Shown one piece after another: positions 11,806 through 32,699 of a stretch of DNA of 64,000 nt. The position numbers and the translations under genes were made by a program. Under the pieces are notes generated by a model. It was not told where the DNA came from. It did no database searches and was given only the letters and a program-made list of their open reading frames with translations. The stretch comes from Saccharina japonica (Eukaryota; Sar; Phaeophyceae; Laminariales; Laminariaceae): positions 558,001 through 622,000 of the forward strand of contig MEHQ01003403.1 in assembly GCA_008828725.1 (NCBI GenBank). Direction: 5' to 3'. The first letter of the stretch is position 1. Every line of letters starts with the position of its first letter.

Positions 11806-13254
11806 TGGATCCAAAAAGTAAGTAACCCCCCCTACCCCTCCTGTCGCACTGTAAGTAGCACGGCTCCTCTCTTCCTCTGGACATCTCTTCCAGGCGAATG
11901 CGTTGTGGAACTCCCATGATGCGGTAAATCACCTGGGACACGCCCCTCGCGGGCATGTTGGGGTTGTTGGGGAAATTTGTTTCAACGATAAGTCGATCTT
12001 GAGCTTGTCCACAGCACGGTCTTGCAGCGACTGCCCGCCTGCCTCCGATTGCGGTTGGGATACGCCTGGACTTTTCAGTGAGAGCCGCCCTAGCCTGCAC
12101 ATCGCACAATAGGCACATTGCACAATAGGCACATTGCACATCAGAAGCGACCAGAACAAGGGACAGGACGGAGACAGGGGTACGGTACGGTAGTGCATAC
12201 ATATATACGTCTATCTTACGGCGGTATAGTGCGGGATTCTGCCAAGATGGCTAACTGCCAGAAATGGGGGCCATACGTATCCGTACAGTGGGTACCTGGC
12301 CGAAAGCGGGAAATTATGAAGAGGACGGTGGAGGGTAAGGCTGATAAACAGGGAGTGGCTCTACCATGTTTGCTGAGAAAAAAGGGCTTACTGTGCTTGT
12401 AGTACTTGTGCAGTGGAGACACTCTAGTGGTACAAAGACGTTAGGCATGAGTTACTTCATCCCACGTGTATATACGGCGGTGATGGCGCCTTGTCTTCAA
12501 GTTGGGAATACATAGCATTACAGTGCTGGTAGTGCGTAGACTATTCATAGGTGTCAGGAACACCCCAGTGGGGGTCATTTTTTAGTAAGTACCCAACGCT
12601 GACGCTGAGCTTCCAGGAAGAAACACCATCAGAAAAAACTCTCATCGCAGCCCTGACATGGAATATATTTACCCTTTCACCGGTGTGGTCCCTTCATTTA
12701 ATACCAGGTATGTTATTGTGTATCTGGCTTACTATACCTCAAACTTAATTGCGCCTGAGCATGTTTAGGGTGATTTTCTTATTGGTTTGCTGATTTGTTG
12801 ATTTATCTTACCGGCTCCTCCTCGGTTCCGGGACTTGTATCATCGTCTGAAGCTCGCCCGGCACGTTCTCGGCCAACTTTACGCTGTCATAACGTAAGCA
12901 GTGGAAGGACGTCGGCAATATAAGAACGCCAGCAGAGCGATAAAGTCGACAGTGTAATAACATCGACCGTGCGGTCACATCGGCAGCGCGATAACGTCGA
13001 TCGTGCGATAATTTCCATCGTCGTAAACAACGTCAACGTCGACAATGTAATACTTACTGTAGTACCAGGTAGCCGACAACACGACAAGGACAGTCGATTG
13101 GCCTTGCTCAGTGACTCATGTTTGAGACAGTAATAAAGTCACGTTGGTCACGTTGGTATTCGTGGCGGTCTGATACTCCAGACATTCATGAGGCGCCACA
13201 CCACCTACCACGTACACCAGACTAACCGACCCCTGTAATATCGGCGTCGGGAAA
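11806..13254. other. Intergenic, no gene recognised
   Basis: Contains a duplicated phrase CACAATAGGCACATTGCA at 12104-12137 and a degenerate (GCGATAACGTCGAC)-like repeat at about 12940-13060. No splice-bounded coding segment was found. Confidence 0.45.
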
Positions 13255-13500
13255 GCGTTAGGTGGTTGAGACACGAGCAAGATGGCTGAGGAGCAAGAAA
13301 TATGGTTGAGGCCCGAGTAAGATGGCTGGTGCACGAGAAAGATGGGTAAAACACGAGAAATATGTATGGTTCAGGCACGAGAGATATGGGCGACGCACAA
13401 GTACGAGTAAGATTGGAGAGGCACGAGTGAAGAGCTCGAGGCATGGTTGAGGCACGAGTAGTATGGACGAGGCGCGAGTAATATGGCTGCGGCACGATTA
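13255..13500. repeat. Degenerate minisatellite, unit about 20-24 bp
   Basis: Recurrent phrase GGCACGAGTAAGATGGTTGA with variants (GAGTAATATGGCTG, CACGAGAAATATG). Overlapping open frames on the minus strand result from the repeat. Confidence 0.7.
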
Positions 13501-14089
13501 AGATCTCCTACCGCGGTGTGACAGCGTCGACTGCCCTAGCCAACAACAAATGTGTAACACACTCTGATTCGTATCTTGTTCAGCGACGGCCTTTGACGAA
13601 CTTCGTATCGATATCTTCATGTATGCTAAGGGTGCCACACGTTATTCTTTGGCGATCTACGGGGTTCGCTCACTTGAAAATGTTTTACAGCCGAATAGCG
13701 AAACAGTGCCGTAAGCAGCAATAGTTCCGAACGCACCGACGCACCTCAAGCACGGTTTGAAAACCATTAACGCTGGGGGTTCACTTGGTCGGGTTGGTGC
13801 TGGTGCCGCGTCCCGTCGAGCAGCCACTTTTTTACCACGGTCATCTGCACAAACCGCTTTATCGAGTGCTGTGCCCACGCCATCCTCCTTGCGGGTGGGA
13901 GGATGTCGCGACATTCTTCTGGCGTCCGCAGCATTTCGCGCGACGTGGCTTTGCAGACAAGGAGCAGAGGCCAAGTCTACACCGTCCCACTCCCCTGCGT
14001 CCTCCGAGTGGCTGCTGTCCCCGCTCTTCGATACGTAGGGAGACAGACGGTGGGCTTGCTTAGGTCATACGACGCGTGCTGTTTGCCTT

Positions 14090-14572
14090 ATAGGGATGGC
14101 ACCAAATATTTGCATTCTAGGGGTACTCGTAGCACCTAATGTTTGCCATATAGGGGTAGCACCTAATGTTTGTCTTAAAGGGGTAGCACCTAATGTCTGC
14201 CTTACAGGGGTAGCATCTAATGTCTGCCTTGTAGGGGTAGCACCTAATGCTTGCCTTATAGGGGTAGCACCTAATGTTTGCCTTATAGGGGTAGCACCTA
14301 ATGTTTGCCTTATAGGGGTAGCACCTAATATTTGCCTTATAGGGGTAGCGCCTAATGTTTGCCTTGTAGGGGTAGCACCTAACATTTGCCTTATAGGGGT
14401 AGCACCTAATGTTTGCCTTATAGGGGTAGCACCTAAGGTTTGCCTTATAGGGGTAGCACCAAATGTTTGCCTCATAGGGGTAGCGCCTAATGTTTGCCGT
14501 GTAGGGGTAGCACCTAACATTTGCCTTATAGGGGTAGCACCTAAGGTTTGCCTTATAGGGGTAGCACCTATT
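14090..14572. repeat. 27-bp minisatellite (about 18 units)
   Basis: Unit TATAGGGGTAGCACCTAATGTTTGCCT, with scattered substitutions but almost no length variation. As 27 is divisible by three, one plus-strand frame repeats VAPNVCLIG and two minus-strand frames repeat GATPIRQTL and YPYKANIRC, all open. No gene is needed to explain it, though a repeat protein cannot be fully excluded. Confidence 0.9.
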
Positions 14573-15954
14573 TTTGGTAAGACTCCTCGCTTGAATATCT
14601 TGATTACATGTAGGATCTCTACACGAACTCACCCAACAACCGACTTTGACCATAATTTTAAGGTCAGGCTGATACACAACCCCATGGGCTAGTGTAGTTA
14701 TAGTCTATATAGTATAGATGGCCAGGGGGGGGGGGGGGGGACCCCTGGCTGCTTCCTAAGAGTTGTTGTTTTTATCGAAAGACAGAAGAAGGAAGTGGTT
14801 GTTGTTGTTGTGTTGCACTACTGCATCCAGTATGCGCTCTCGCCAGGCCGTCTGTTCGTTGCGTCGAACATACCGGGTCGCACATACCAGACAGACAACA
14901 ACATTGTACATACGTTAAGTATTAGTACGTAGTCGTGTCGGCCAATGCACAACCCCATGTACTAGTGCAGGTATAGTCTATATAGTATATGTATAGCGGA
15001 CAAACAATGTAGAGCACAAAGCGGATTAAAAATATTGGGTACTTTGAGAGTCGCGGAGCTCCGTCAGCTAGAGAGGGTTTGGGCTATACTATAATCAAGT
15101 CAAACCTCTACCGTAGCACGGGGTGACTGCATGTTCATATTTCGACATTTCAGCATGCCTCACATTGTTTGGTAACCGTGCACAACCAAATCTGGGGAGG
15201 TTCATCCTTCTACACACCTTGAGCGACTGCAAAAACCTTCTTACACAAATTCCAAGGACTTTGTCCCCACAAGCGTTGGTGTTGTTCTAAAGTACTATAT
15301 ACTTCTAACGTAGTAGTAAAGTAGTCAAGTACCTCTAACGGGGTTGCGGTTGGCCATAGACGACAGACGACAGACGACAGATGTATGTATGTATGCGCTG
15401 TGCTCATCGACCGGGTAGCACTCGGGCCTGCGTGTGCAAGATGTCGGGCGCTACATCAGAGCATGCATGCAACTTTGATCAGCGTTCAATGTACCTTCGT
15501 ACCACCTCGTCCGATATTCCAGGTATACATTTGTTTTGTTTCTCAACCGACCCCTGTGGAATTACGGCCATGTTTTTTTTTAATTCATGTTTTCGGTGTT
15601 TTCGGGGACAAATAGGGTGTCTGTATGACGATACGAGACCCTCGTATACCTACAACGACAATCGGAGGGGGTAACTTTTGCAGGTTTAATCGCAGCATCG
15701 TTTGCCGTGATGGAGTAATTATACGACAGCAACGACAAGCGTGTTATCGTGTTGTGAAGCGCTTACCGTGATCGGAAAGTGTACACCCGCTTTCTTCAGA
15801 GCAACCACCAGGGAATTTTTTCCGTTTGGTCTGCCGTCCAGGGAGTAGGTTTGCGCCATCTGTTGTATCAATGAGTATAGATGCCGCCATCACCAACATG
15901 GCAACATGGCACGGGGACGGGGGTTGGATCGGATACAAAGGTCTACGTACACAT
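14573..15954. other. Intergenic, no gene recognised
   Basis: Holds a 16-G run flanked by CCAGG/CCTGG (about 14722-14750). A phrase CCCATGGGCTAGTGTAG...TATAGTCTATATAGTATA occurs at about 14680 and in variant form at 14950. The rest looks unique. Confidence 0.45.
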
Positions 15955-16217
15955 CTCGGACAGTTCACCGATTCCTACATCATGATCTAGATCTTTCCAG
16001 GCAGATATATTCCCGAGCTTGCACGATCTAGCTCATGTTGCCGGGTGGCAGCCGTATAGTCTGCATGATCTACTGTAGCACATGCTTCCTGGGTTGGATC
16101 TGTGCTATGCAGATCCTGAACAACCTCTCACAACGGCAGGTTGTGAACTAGGTGATCTAGATGATCTATGTGATCTATCTGATCTATCTGATCTATCTGA
16201 TATATCTGATCTGTCCG
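15955..16217 (+). mobile_element. GATC-rich MITE-like element, copy 1
   Basis: Family member of about 260 bp with ends related to CGGACAGATCAGATAGATCAT (inverted at the right as ...TGATCTGTCCG). Shared internal phrases are TTGCCGGGTGG, TTGGATCTGTRCTAT and AACGGCAGGTT. The right part is expanded into (GATCTATCT)n. No coding capacity. Confidence 0.65.
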
Positions 16218-16567
16218 GCGTGTGAAAGGTTATGAGTTGCCGGATAGTTTTTGGTGACTTCTATTTGACCAACGAGGTGGGGTAAAGACGATTTCGAAGG
16301 TAGACCCGACCCGTGCCGCCTTGTACCTTTGTTTAACAGACAGCGACGTGACAAAGCAACTGATACGAGCAGGGTGGTTGGACGACTCTTCATATCGAAG
16401 GGGTCTATCAAGACGCGCTGTAAATAGTGCAGTGATAGCGATAGCCAGAAATGTCAGCACGGAAATGTGTTGCACTATCCACGCATGTGTATATATTCCA
16501 CTTTGGCAATATACCCCCTACACGTGCCAAAATCTCGATGTATCTTGCGCACTTTTCTACCGTCAGC

Positions 16568-17218
16568 TTATTGTTCTGATGTTCTAATACACGATGCACC
16601 CACCTGTGTCGGTTCCGGGTGAGCGTGCTCGGACGATTGCCCGTCTGATTCATCCAGGGAAGCCATTGAATCGCGCCCCGTGCGTTCGATATCTTCGCGC
16701 TCCTTAACATTATTGTCATTAGCATTCTCCAAGGTCTTAATCCCACCTTTGCTGACATGATTGTGGTCAATCCCGCCTTGGCTGATACGGTTGTGGACAT
16801 TCCCGCCTTGACCTACACGATTTTGGTCAATTTCGCCCTGGCGGACACGGTCATGGGCAATCCCGACACGGCTGACACGAGTGTTCGTGGTCGCGAAGAC
16901 GCCATTTACACCGATCTCTTTCGAGAACTCTGCCAGCACCCCGTTTTGACACTCCTCTTCGCGCCGATCAACCTGCCGTTCCAGGCTTCGCGGCTGCAAC
17001 CAGGCAGTCAAGAAGCCAGGTTCATCATCCTCAACGGCCAAGAAGCGCCAATCCACCTGACGCCACGCCACGCCCAGAAAAAAACGCGAGAGGCAAGGAC
17101 GTAGGACACACACATGTGTTGCAGTGCACAGCGGTGAAGGCAACACGTGTTGCAATACACAGTGAGCGAAACGCTTCTGGCAATGATGATGATGACGATG
17201 ATGATGGTGCTTTCCCAT
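16568..17218 (-). CDS. Unrecognised 216-codon open frame with repeats
   Basis: Open frame on the minus strand. The middle part (WRQVDWRFLAVEDDEPGFL, RQVDRREEECQNGVLAEFSK) has protein-like composition. It is followed by about five 10-residue repeats of the pattern hNRVxQGGIx, encoded by a 30-bp minisatellite at about 16738-16880, and an Asn/Glu-rich tail. The His-rich start comes from a (CAT/ATG)n microsatellite and is probably not coding. It may be an exon of an unknown gene or an accident of a 30-bp repeat, whose length is a multiple of three and so keeps frames open. No splice partners were found. Confidence 0.25.
   Translation of the reverse strand: MGKHHHHRHHHHCQKRFAHCVLQHVLPSPLCTATHVCVLRPCLSRFFLGVAWRQVDWRFLAVEDDEPGFLTAWLQPRSLERQVDRREEECQNGVLAEFSKEIGVNGVFATTNTRVSRVGIAHDRVRQGEIDQNRVGQGGNVHNRISQGGIDHNHVSKGGIKTLENANDNNVKEREDIERTGRDSMASLDESDGQSSEHAHPEPTQVGASCIRTSEQ
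16738..16880. repeat. 30-bp minisatellite
   Basis: About five units of TCAATCCCGCCTTGGCTGAT plus ten more bases, diverged from each other. It underlies the 10-residue repeats of the open frame on the minus strand. Confidence 0.7.
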
Positions 17219-17586
17219 TCGCTCAGTTCCCTGAACTCTAGCCCGTGGTCACAGATATACGCAGACAGCCAATTAATAATTTGCCCTGAACGCCCAACGA
17301 GACTTTGCCGCGCGTATAGATGCGCCGGCACGATGGTTCTTAGGAACATATTGCAAAGCGTACAATACATCAGCTGTGAGTTGGACCGACTTGATTGGTC
17401 GATATGTTCGGCTTCTCAAGCTGAATGGCTGGTACGTCGGTCGCGCGTGTTCTACTGTACACCACAGCATTCTACATTAATTAATATGCATTCACCGTGA
17501 ACAAATATTCTACTTGCAGTACGAGTAGTAGAAGACGGCGGTTTGACCCCTTGGCTGACCGCCCCCCTGCACTAAAGCCAGTGTAT

Positions 17587-18084
17587 AAGGGTCGTTCTTA
17601 TCGACCAGCTTTTCCCCATAATTTCCAATATTTTTTTCCAAAAAAAAGAAGGAAATCTTGGAAATATGAGAAATATTGGAAATATTGGAAATTCTTCATA
17701 GGGAAAAATATTTGGAAGGCTTCACGTTCCAATAAGGGTCGTTCTTATCGAGCAACTTTTTCCAAAATTTCCAAATATTTTTTTCGCGCAATTTTTAGGA
17801 CTTCCATATTTTCCAAAAATAATTTCCAAATTTTGGAATGCGAAGCCTTCCAAATATTTTGCCCTCCGTAAAAATTCCAAATTTCCAAATAAATCCTGTT
17901 TTTTCTTGATTTTCCTGTTTTTTTTGGAAAAAGTTTTTGGAAATTTTGGAAAAACGTTGCTCGATAAGAACGACCCTAAATGGAAAAAAAAAATGGAAAA
18001 AATGGAAATATAGAAAATTGCGCGAAAAAAAAGATTGGAAATTTAGGAAATTTAGGAATTTAGGGCTCCGATAAGAATGGCCCT
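17587..18084. mobile_element. Nested inverted-repeat element, TTTCCAAA-rich
   Basis: Outer ends: AAGGGTCGTTCTTATCGACC at 17587 and its imperfect complement at 18067-18084. Inner pair: AAGGGTCGTTCTTATCGAGC at 17734 and its complement at 17960-17978. Arms are AT-rich (TTTTTCCAAAATTTCC / GGAAATTTTGGAAAAA) and include a CGCGCAATTTT block matched in reverse near 18013. The pattern is that of one copy inserted into another. No coding. Confidence 0.75.
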
Positions 18085-19107
18085 GCCAAAAGGGGCCTTC
18101 TCGCCCCCCAGAAGACCGGTCTCCTGCTGCAGTGTATTACTGTAATTCTGTAGCATCTTTGCTCGTGAAGGGTACGTATAGGAGTATTGATAGCATATTT
18201 TCTACCTGGTAAGTATATACAGCTCGGCGACTTCCCTGGGTATTTTTCCGCTTTTCGTTACTTATGGGGTCAGCAGGACGATTTTTCGGGGGCATTTTCC
18301 TTTGCTGGTATTGGTGTCGTTTATATTTGCGACCGTCACTTCGTTTTCACCTATTGACTAATATCACCACTTCCCCCTTCTTTGTCTTTTGGAGTCGACG
18401 GGTCGTCGAGAGAGTACGAGATCGACGGACATGATACAGCGTGATCTGAAGCAAATGTATACCAGGTGCCTGGTTCGTACTAATGACGGGATTTTAGCTT
18501 TTTAGGGATACGACAGACGGCAATAAAAGAAAAACAACCTTGACGGACGCTTGATATAACCGTAACATACCTGCAGTTCTTATAGGCAACTGGTAGGTCT
18601 TAGTGAGGATTACGCTGGCCATATATTCGTCTGTGAAAGGCGCTCGCTTTTTGGTGGCATGCGGACATCACACATCTTTGATCTGAAGCTTTACGAAGGT
18701 CAAACAGGTTTGGCATTGGAAGATCTACGGATGACTCGTGTATACTGTATCATAGCTCCGCTTGAGTCAGACCCATGCGCTAAAGTACGTCGTATGTACG
18801 CATGTTGACTCGTGCCGCCGCAAACTCGTAAGGAATGCATGAGGAGGAGGGGCAAGTGCCGGTATGATTTGTATCGCTACTCGTACTCTTTTGCTCAAGA
18901 TGAGTGGATACTTATATTTATTATTTTATTTGCCTTCCGACAATGTGCAGGGTATTATTCATTCAGAATGAAAAAGCTGACACACTTCGTCGAATACCAC
19001 CACTCTCATTCAACAACTTATTCTCCTCCTCTGCGTGTACTCTATAGAATACGCACCCTTTACCCAATTATTGTACCTGCTATATATATATCTATTCGCC
19101 GTGCTTC
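18085..19107. other. Intergenic, probable retroelement 3' flank
   Basis: No gene recognised. The segment from about 18800 to 19107 lies 3' of the retrotransposon frame and may include its 3' untranslated end; a TATATATATATC tract lies at about 19080-19095. Confidence 0.4.
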
Positions 19108-20466
19108 CTACTCCGCATCTACATTCCACCCCCACGCCATGGGAAGTAATCCTCCCTCCTCCTCCCTTCTCCCCCTGGCGGCCTGTCGGTCTCGCAGGGC
19201 GAGCTTGTATCGGTGCACCCGGCGTGAGATCGCGACCTGGGTGGTTATCGATATGACCTGGAAAAGGTGCTCCTTACATACCCCTTTTCTTGACAAGGAC
19301 CCCCCGTCCGTTCCTCCGACGATGCTCGCCGCCAGCTGGTCGATGAACTCGCTACCTTCCTTCCCGAGGCGTCCAAAGCTTTCCACCGCAAGGGTGACTA
19401 GTTTATGGCTGCGCTCGTCGAAGAACACGTGTCCTGCACGAGCGTAGTGGTTGCGCTTTCGCGCCTCAGAAGTGGAGGCAGCTGATCCGTCTCGATCAGC
19501 GCTGCCAGCCCGCATGTGGACCCTCGCTTGGGGGTCTGCATACGTGATGTCGAGGAGTATCGCCTTGTTGCGGTACTCTGACGATGTAGCGTCTCGGAGG
19601 CCTCCCCTCTCGATCACTATATCCATGCGGAGGTTCCTGTCGGCGTTGAAGGGCGCTCCGCTTTCCACTTGATGGCGGATGGATAACCGCTTGAAGGTGC
19701 GGGGCAGCGCGTGGACCAGTGGCTGATGCTGGTTTACCTGCGCGCCTGCTCGGTGGCATGTGCGCGCGTGTCGCGTGTTGGCATCCGTCGCTTCGCAGCA
19801 GGGGCACCTCGCCGCTAGGGGCTCCTCCATTCCCAGGAAACGCCGTCCCATAGACACAAACTCCGAAGCCGGTATGATTCGTGCCGGGCCCACCGGCCTT
19901 GCCCTCAAACAGGCGACAGCGCCTGGTCCCGATAGGCTCCGTTGCCGAGCCTTGGCAAGATCTCTTGGTTCGATTCCCCCGAACACGTCGTTCGGATCCG
20001 ACGGTACTGCTGCCTCGGGGAGGTGGTCCAGGGAAGCAACGTACCGTTGGTACCGTACCCGGTTCACCTGCTGCCCCAGCTTGTGCTGCGCCTTGTGGGG
20101 GCTGATCGTTTGGGCGTCATGTGTCGGTATTACCTCCACATCAGACTGCCCTGCTACTCCATCGTCATTCGTACGGAACGCCCTGTTCCACCAGCTTTCG
20201 GGGACCACGTTCGCCATTGCCTCCTCCGATACGCCGTGAATGTCGCGAAGGTCCCTGACGCTACTCCATATGCGGCGGACGAGGTCCGAATTGGGCAGCT
20301 CCCTTCGGACTTTTTCTCTCAATGGACCGGAGAGGACCTCTGGCACCGTCGCCACTAAGCTCCCGATGGACGCTGACATTCTCCTTGATTCAGCCGACGA
20401 CAGTCCAAACCCCCCGGCCCCCGTGGAGAGGCTCGCCTGCGCTCTCTCGTGGGGCTGTAGCGTCAA
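19108..20466 (-). CDS. 5'-truncated non-LTR retrotransposon ORF, C-terminal zinc motif and endonuclease-like domain
   Basis: An uninterrupted 452-codon frame, the longest in the window. Residues 221-237 form a C-x2-C-x8-H-x3-C motif (CPCCEATDANTRHARTC). After it come MDIVI (D282) and LLDITYADP (D306), which look like the acidic pair of a restriction-like endonuclease (PD-D/ExK) as found at the C-terminus of R2/CRE-type retrotransposons. The rest (ESFGRLGKEGSEFIDQLAA, VAISRRVHRYKLALRDRQ) has the character of retroelement polyprotein tails seen in algal and oomycete genomes (recollection, not searched). No reverse transcriptase motifs occur upstream; the frame closes a little above 20466, so the copy is 5'-truncated, as is usual for LINEs. 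The intact frame suggests a fairly recent insertion. The start given is a TTG; the true protein began further upstream. Confidence 0.72.
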   Translation of the reverse strand: MTLQPHERAQASLSTGAGGFGLSSAESRRMSASIGSLVATVPEVLSGPLREKVRRELPNSDLVRRIWSSVRDLRDIHGVSEEAMANVVPESWWNRAFRTNDDGVAGQSDVEVIPTHDAQTISPHKAQHKLGQQVNRVRYQRYVASLDHLPEAAVPSDPNDVFGGIEPRDLAKARQRSLSGPGAVACLRARPVGPARIIPASEFVSMGRRFLGMEEPLAARCPCCEATDANTRHARTCHRAGAQVNQHQPLVHALPRTFKRLSIRHQVESGAPFNADRNLRMDIVIERGGLRDATSSEYRNKAILLDITYADPQARVHMRAGSADRDGSAASTSEARKRNHYARAGHVFFDERSHKLVTLAVESFGRLGKEGSEFIDQLAASIVGGTDGGSLSRKGVCKEHLFQVISITTQVAISRRVHRYKLALRDRQAARGRREEEGGLLPMAWGWNVDAE

Positions 20467-23400
20467 CCGGTCCGCCGGGCATCCGTCCGCAAAGAACGAC
20501 GATTTTTTTGTATTGCGGGGTAAACTACAACCAGCGCAGGACAGACAGTACAGCGCAGTACAACAACGATTTGTTTGTCAACCTCTAACAAAAGGTATGC
20601 TTCAGGAACCCCAGTCCTACGGCATGCCGCCTTCGCGTGAGCACTACTGTACTCAGACAGATACCGGTACTACTGTTATCGAAATGGGAAGCGTTTTATC
20701 TGCTCACCCCGAGTAAGGTCTTGTCCAGTGGGAGCTGCCTTCGCCCACGCTCTTCAGGTCGGTTGCGCGCAACCGTAATCCCTTGAAACATGGTGGTACC
20801 AGTATGACACCACCAACTACTTTCAGGCTGCCAACGAGGTTAGTTAGAGGATGTAGGTTAGAGGTTAGGAGCGCACGGTAGGGGGTGACGAGGCTGGCAG
20901 TTCCACCGGCTCTCCCTGACTTCACTGCTCAGGATTATCAATTTTACCGTACCTAGAGTCGAACTCCAGCGTGGCAGTCCTAAAGCACCTACCGATACCT
21001 GGTGTACATACGCACCTTCACAAACAAGGGGTCTCGATGAAGAGAGTCCACATTAGTACAGTTGTTGTATGAATAACCTTGAAAAATGCTTCCGGTTTGA
21101 AAAATAACGAGGTACTTTGTATGTGTACGCACTTGGCCGCTGCGTAACACTACTGTTGCTACAGGCAGTTATGAACAGTGTGCGCTCTCCAAGATACGCC
21201 GTCGCACAGTGGTACAGAGTACAGTACACAGTAATCCCTCGCTGCGCTCACATTTTTTACGTACGTAGACCTCTCGCGTCGTGTGTCCCCTTGCGGTGCG
21301 GGTGCAAAGCGCTGAACGAAAACAGGCCGAAAGACAATCAGCGCTCGTCTCTCGTCTTCTCGTCTTCCGTCTCCGTATTTCCGTTCGTAAAATATGATCG
21401 TCATTTCTTGAGTTTTTCAGAAAGTGGCAGTTTCATTTTCGAAAAGGCACAAAATTCGCCGCCTATTGTATGACGAGATCACGAGATTTTTACATCTGTT
21501 CATATCTATATATACACAACCGCGACCAAGCCGCGCCTGTTGTGTACAGTACTTCTATTAATAGTGTAGTACAGGTAGTACGCGTACGTAGAACTACACC
21601 CTCCGCCGATCCACCGATCCCTCACGCCGATCCTATGTATCTCGCTTTGAAACCGAATACTCGCAATGACTCGCAGTGACTTGCTAGCACATATACATAG
21701 ACGTATGTACGTATGCTGATGTTGTTTGCCGCTACACTACTGTCTACACGGTATACTCGTACGTACGTGGTGGTTGCGCTGGGTTTCGGCTTTTTTGCAC
21801 AAGGCCCATCTTCCTGTGAGTCTTATTCTCTCGCTGAAAGGGCGAGAACGCGAGTTGGCAAAGCTCGATGAGAATAGACGAGCAGTGGTGGATGCTGAAC
21901 CCTGATGGGCGATAACTGTGAAGGCAAGTACCGGGCGGGAGAAGGGACGACACCTACCGGCGACCACGGCTTATTGTTGCCCAGAATGCCGTCGAGGGCT
22001 TACACATTTTGCTGTATGATACGACCAAAACTGAGCCCACCTCTGCTGAGGGTAAAAAACAACGTAAACTGAAAACTGAAAACTGAAAAATAAACTTGCC
22101 GCGGTGCCTGGCTGTGCGTTCCATTTTTTAGGATAGGCACGAAGCCTGCGAGTACGTAGACCGTTGCACTATTAATACGACAGTAAGAGAGTAGTCGTCT
22201 GATAGGGTAGTTCTCACTATTCATAGGAACTCGCGCTGGTTGTATATTTGTAATAAAAGTGATGACGTCAACTGTGTGCGCTGCTGGCGGAAGGCAGTAC
22301 CTCGTAAACAAATAACGTTTTTTCGAAGAAGATACCGGTAACGTTTTTCGGATATTTTCGGTGCGACGGCGTGGGTCTGCCTCTGGCTTCACCTTTTTCT
22401 GAGTTCAACTGCCAAGTACTACGAGTAGTATTGATAGTATGTCCCCACAGCAGGAATGCGGTCCTAATGAAACTACTTAATAAACGGGTTCTTCATCTAT
22501 CATAGCTAAAAAAGGCAGAGTGGCCCATTCAAGCGTTAAGGCGGCAGGGGAAATTAGCGACTCTGTTCGCTCGTAATACTATTAATACTAGTAGTGTCAG
22601 TTCGGGTAGCCCCAGCCTCGATCTGAATGTCCCCTCTCTTTTCCCCCGCAGGGCAGTATAGTACTGGTACAGTAGTAGCGTTAACTGCGTCGTTTCAAAA
22701 CATATTTTTTAAAGATGATATACTTATGTTCGTGACCGCAAAGACAAGAGGAGTCGATGCTACAGTAAGTCGGTTCGCTCGAAATACTGTTGACAGTATC
22801 ATACGTGCATACGAGTGGTACTTACTACTGTAGTTTCGTAGCCCATTGTTACAGGTTCTCCCGTCTACGTACATAAAGCGAATAGCTTTGTGTGCTCATA
22901 CATGGTGAGATGATTCCGCGCTCGTCGCTGAATTTACATCAACATGAAGAGGTCGCCATGCACAGACGTATCTCTCCACGAACCAGCAGATCACTCATCG
23001 AAAACGACGGCAACCGCGCCCGGTTCCCTCGATTACGTGCTCGGATCAAGGCAGACATTTTTGCTATACATGGGCAGCGCTAACAAATACTCGAGACGTG
23101 GAGCAATGCATTATATGGGTCTAGGGTTCGGCTGGGCGGTAATGAACCGCACCTGACACAGCGAAGAGGTACATACATGGTATGTTTAATATCTAAGAGC
23201 GAGAAAATAGGACTGTATCAGTCTTGCATCCTCTGCTATCAAGTAATAAGGTTGCACAGGTTAGCGCAGATAACGTGATCGGGCATTCACTAGCAACGAC
23301 GATCGCCAATTTTGCAAGCGCGATAAGAATTAAACTAAAAAGTGTTTCTCGATAACTTTTTCTGTCCCTACTCGTTTACCGAACCTTAGGCCCTACTCAA

Positions 23401-23648
23401 AATATTGCAGCTCCAGAGCTAGTAAACTTGTGTAGATCTGCTCCAGATCCTCAGAACTCCCGAACCCTCTACGGCCCTCCCTCAGAGTGAAGGGAGTGAA
23501 CACAAAACGAAATCGTTGCGTACCAACCCTCTAAGACTTCTCTCCCAGAGTGAAAACAAAAAACGTAATCGATGTGCGCCCCCGTCGCCTCTCCAAAAAC
23601 AGCAACAAGATAGCAACATGATAAAAAGTAAAATAAAGTGGCACACTG
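20467..23648. other. Intergenic, no gene recognised
   Basis: Between the retrotransposon fragment and the 3' end of the TrpRS gene. Only short open frames and scattered CTACTGTAGTAC / TATTAATAG phrases. A minus-strand stretch near 20940-21000 has a T-arm-like CTGGAGTTCGACTCTAG but does not close into a full tRNA. Confidence 0.45.
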
Positions 23649-32673
<9,025 letters not shown>

Positions 32674-32699
32674 TCGGGCCACGCCTGTTCGTGGGGGAC

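Noticed and set aside
11506-12202. Open frames of 100-208 codons over the 9-bp minisatellite
   Set aside because: The unit length is a multiple of three and stops are absent by composition; the peptides are simple repeats such as IVLIVLI or IKTVKT.
14090-14572. CRISPR array
   Set aside because: The 27-bp units are contiguous without unique spacers, and the context is eukaryotic.
18812-19447. 211-codon plus-strand open frame
   Set aside because: It is mainly the antisense shadow of the retrotransposon frame at 19108-20466, which has recognisable motifs.
20935-21010. Possible tRNA on the minus strand (CTGGAGTTCGACTCTAG T-arm)
   Set aside because: No matching 7-bp acceptor stem or plausible anticodon arm could be found upstream; perhaps a tRNA-derived remnant.
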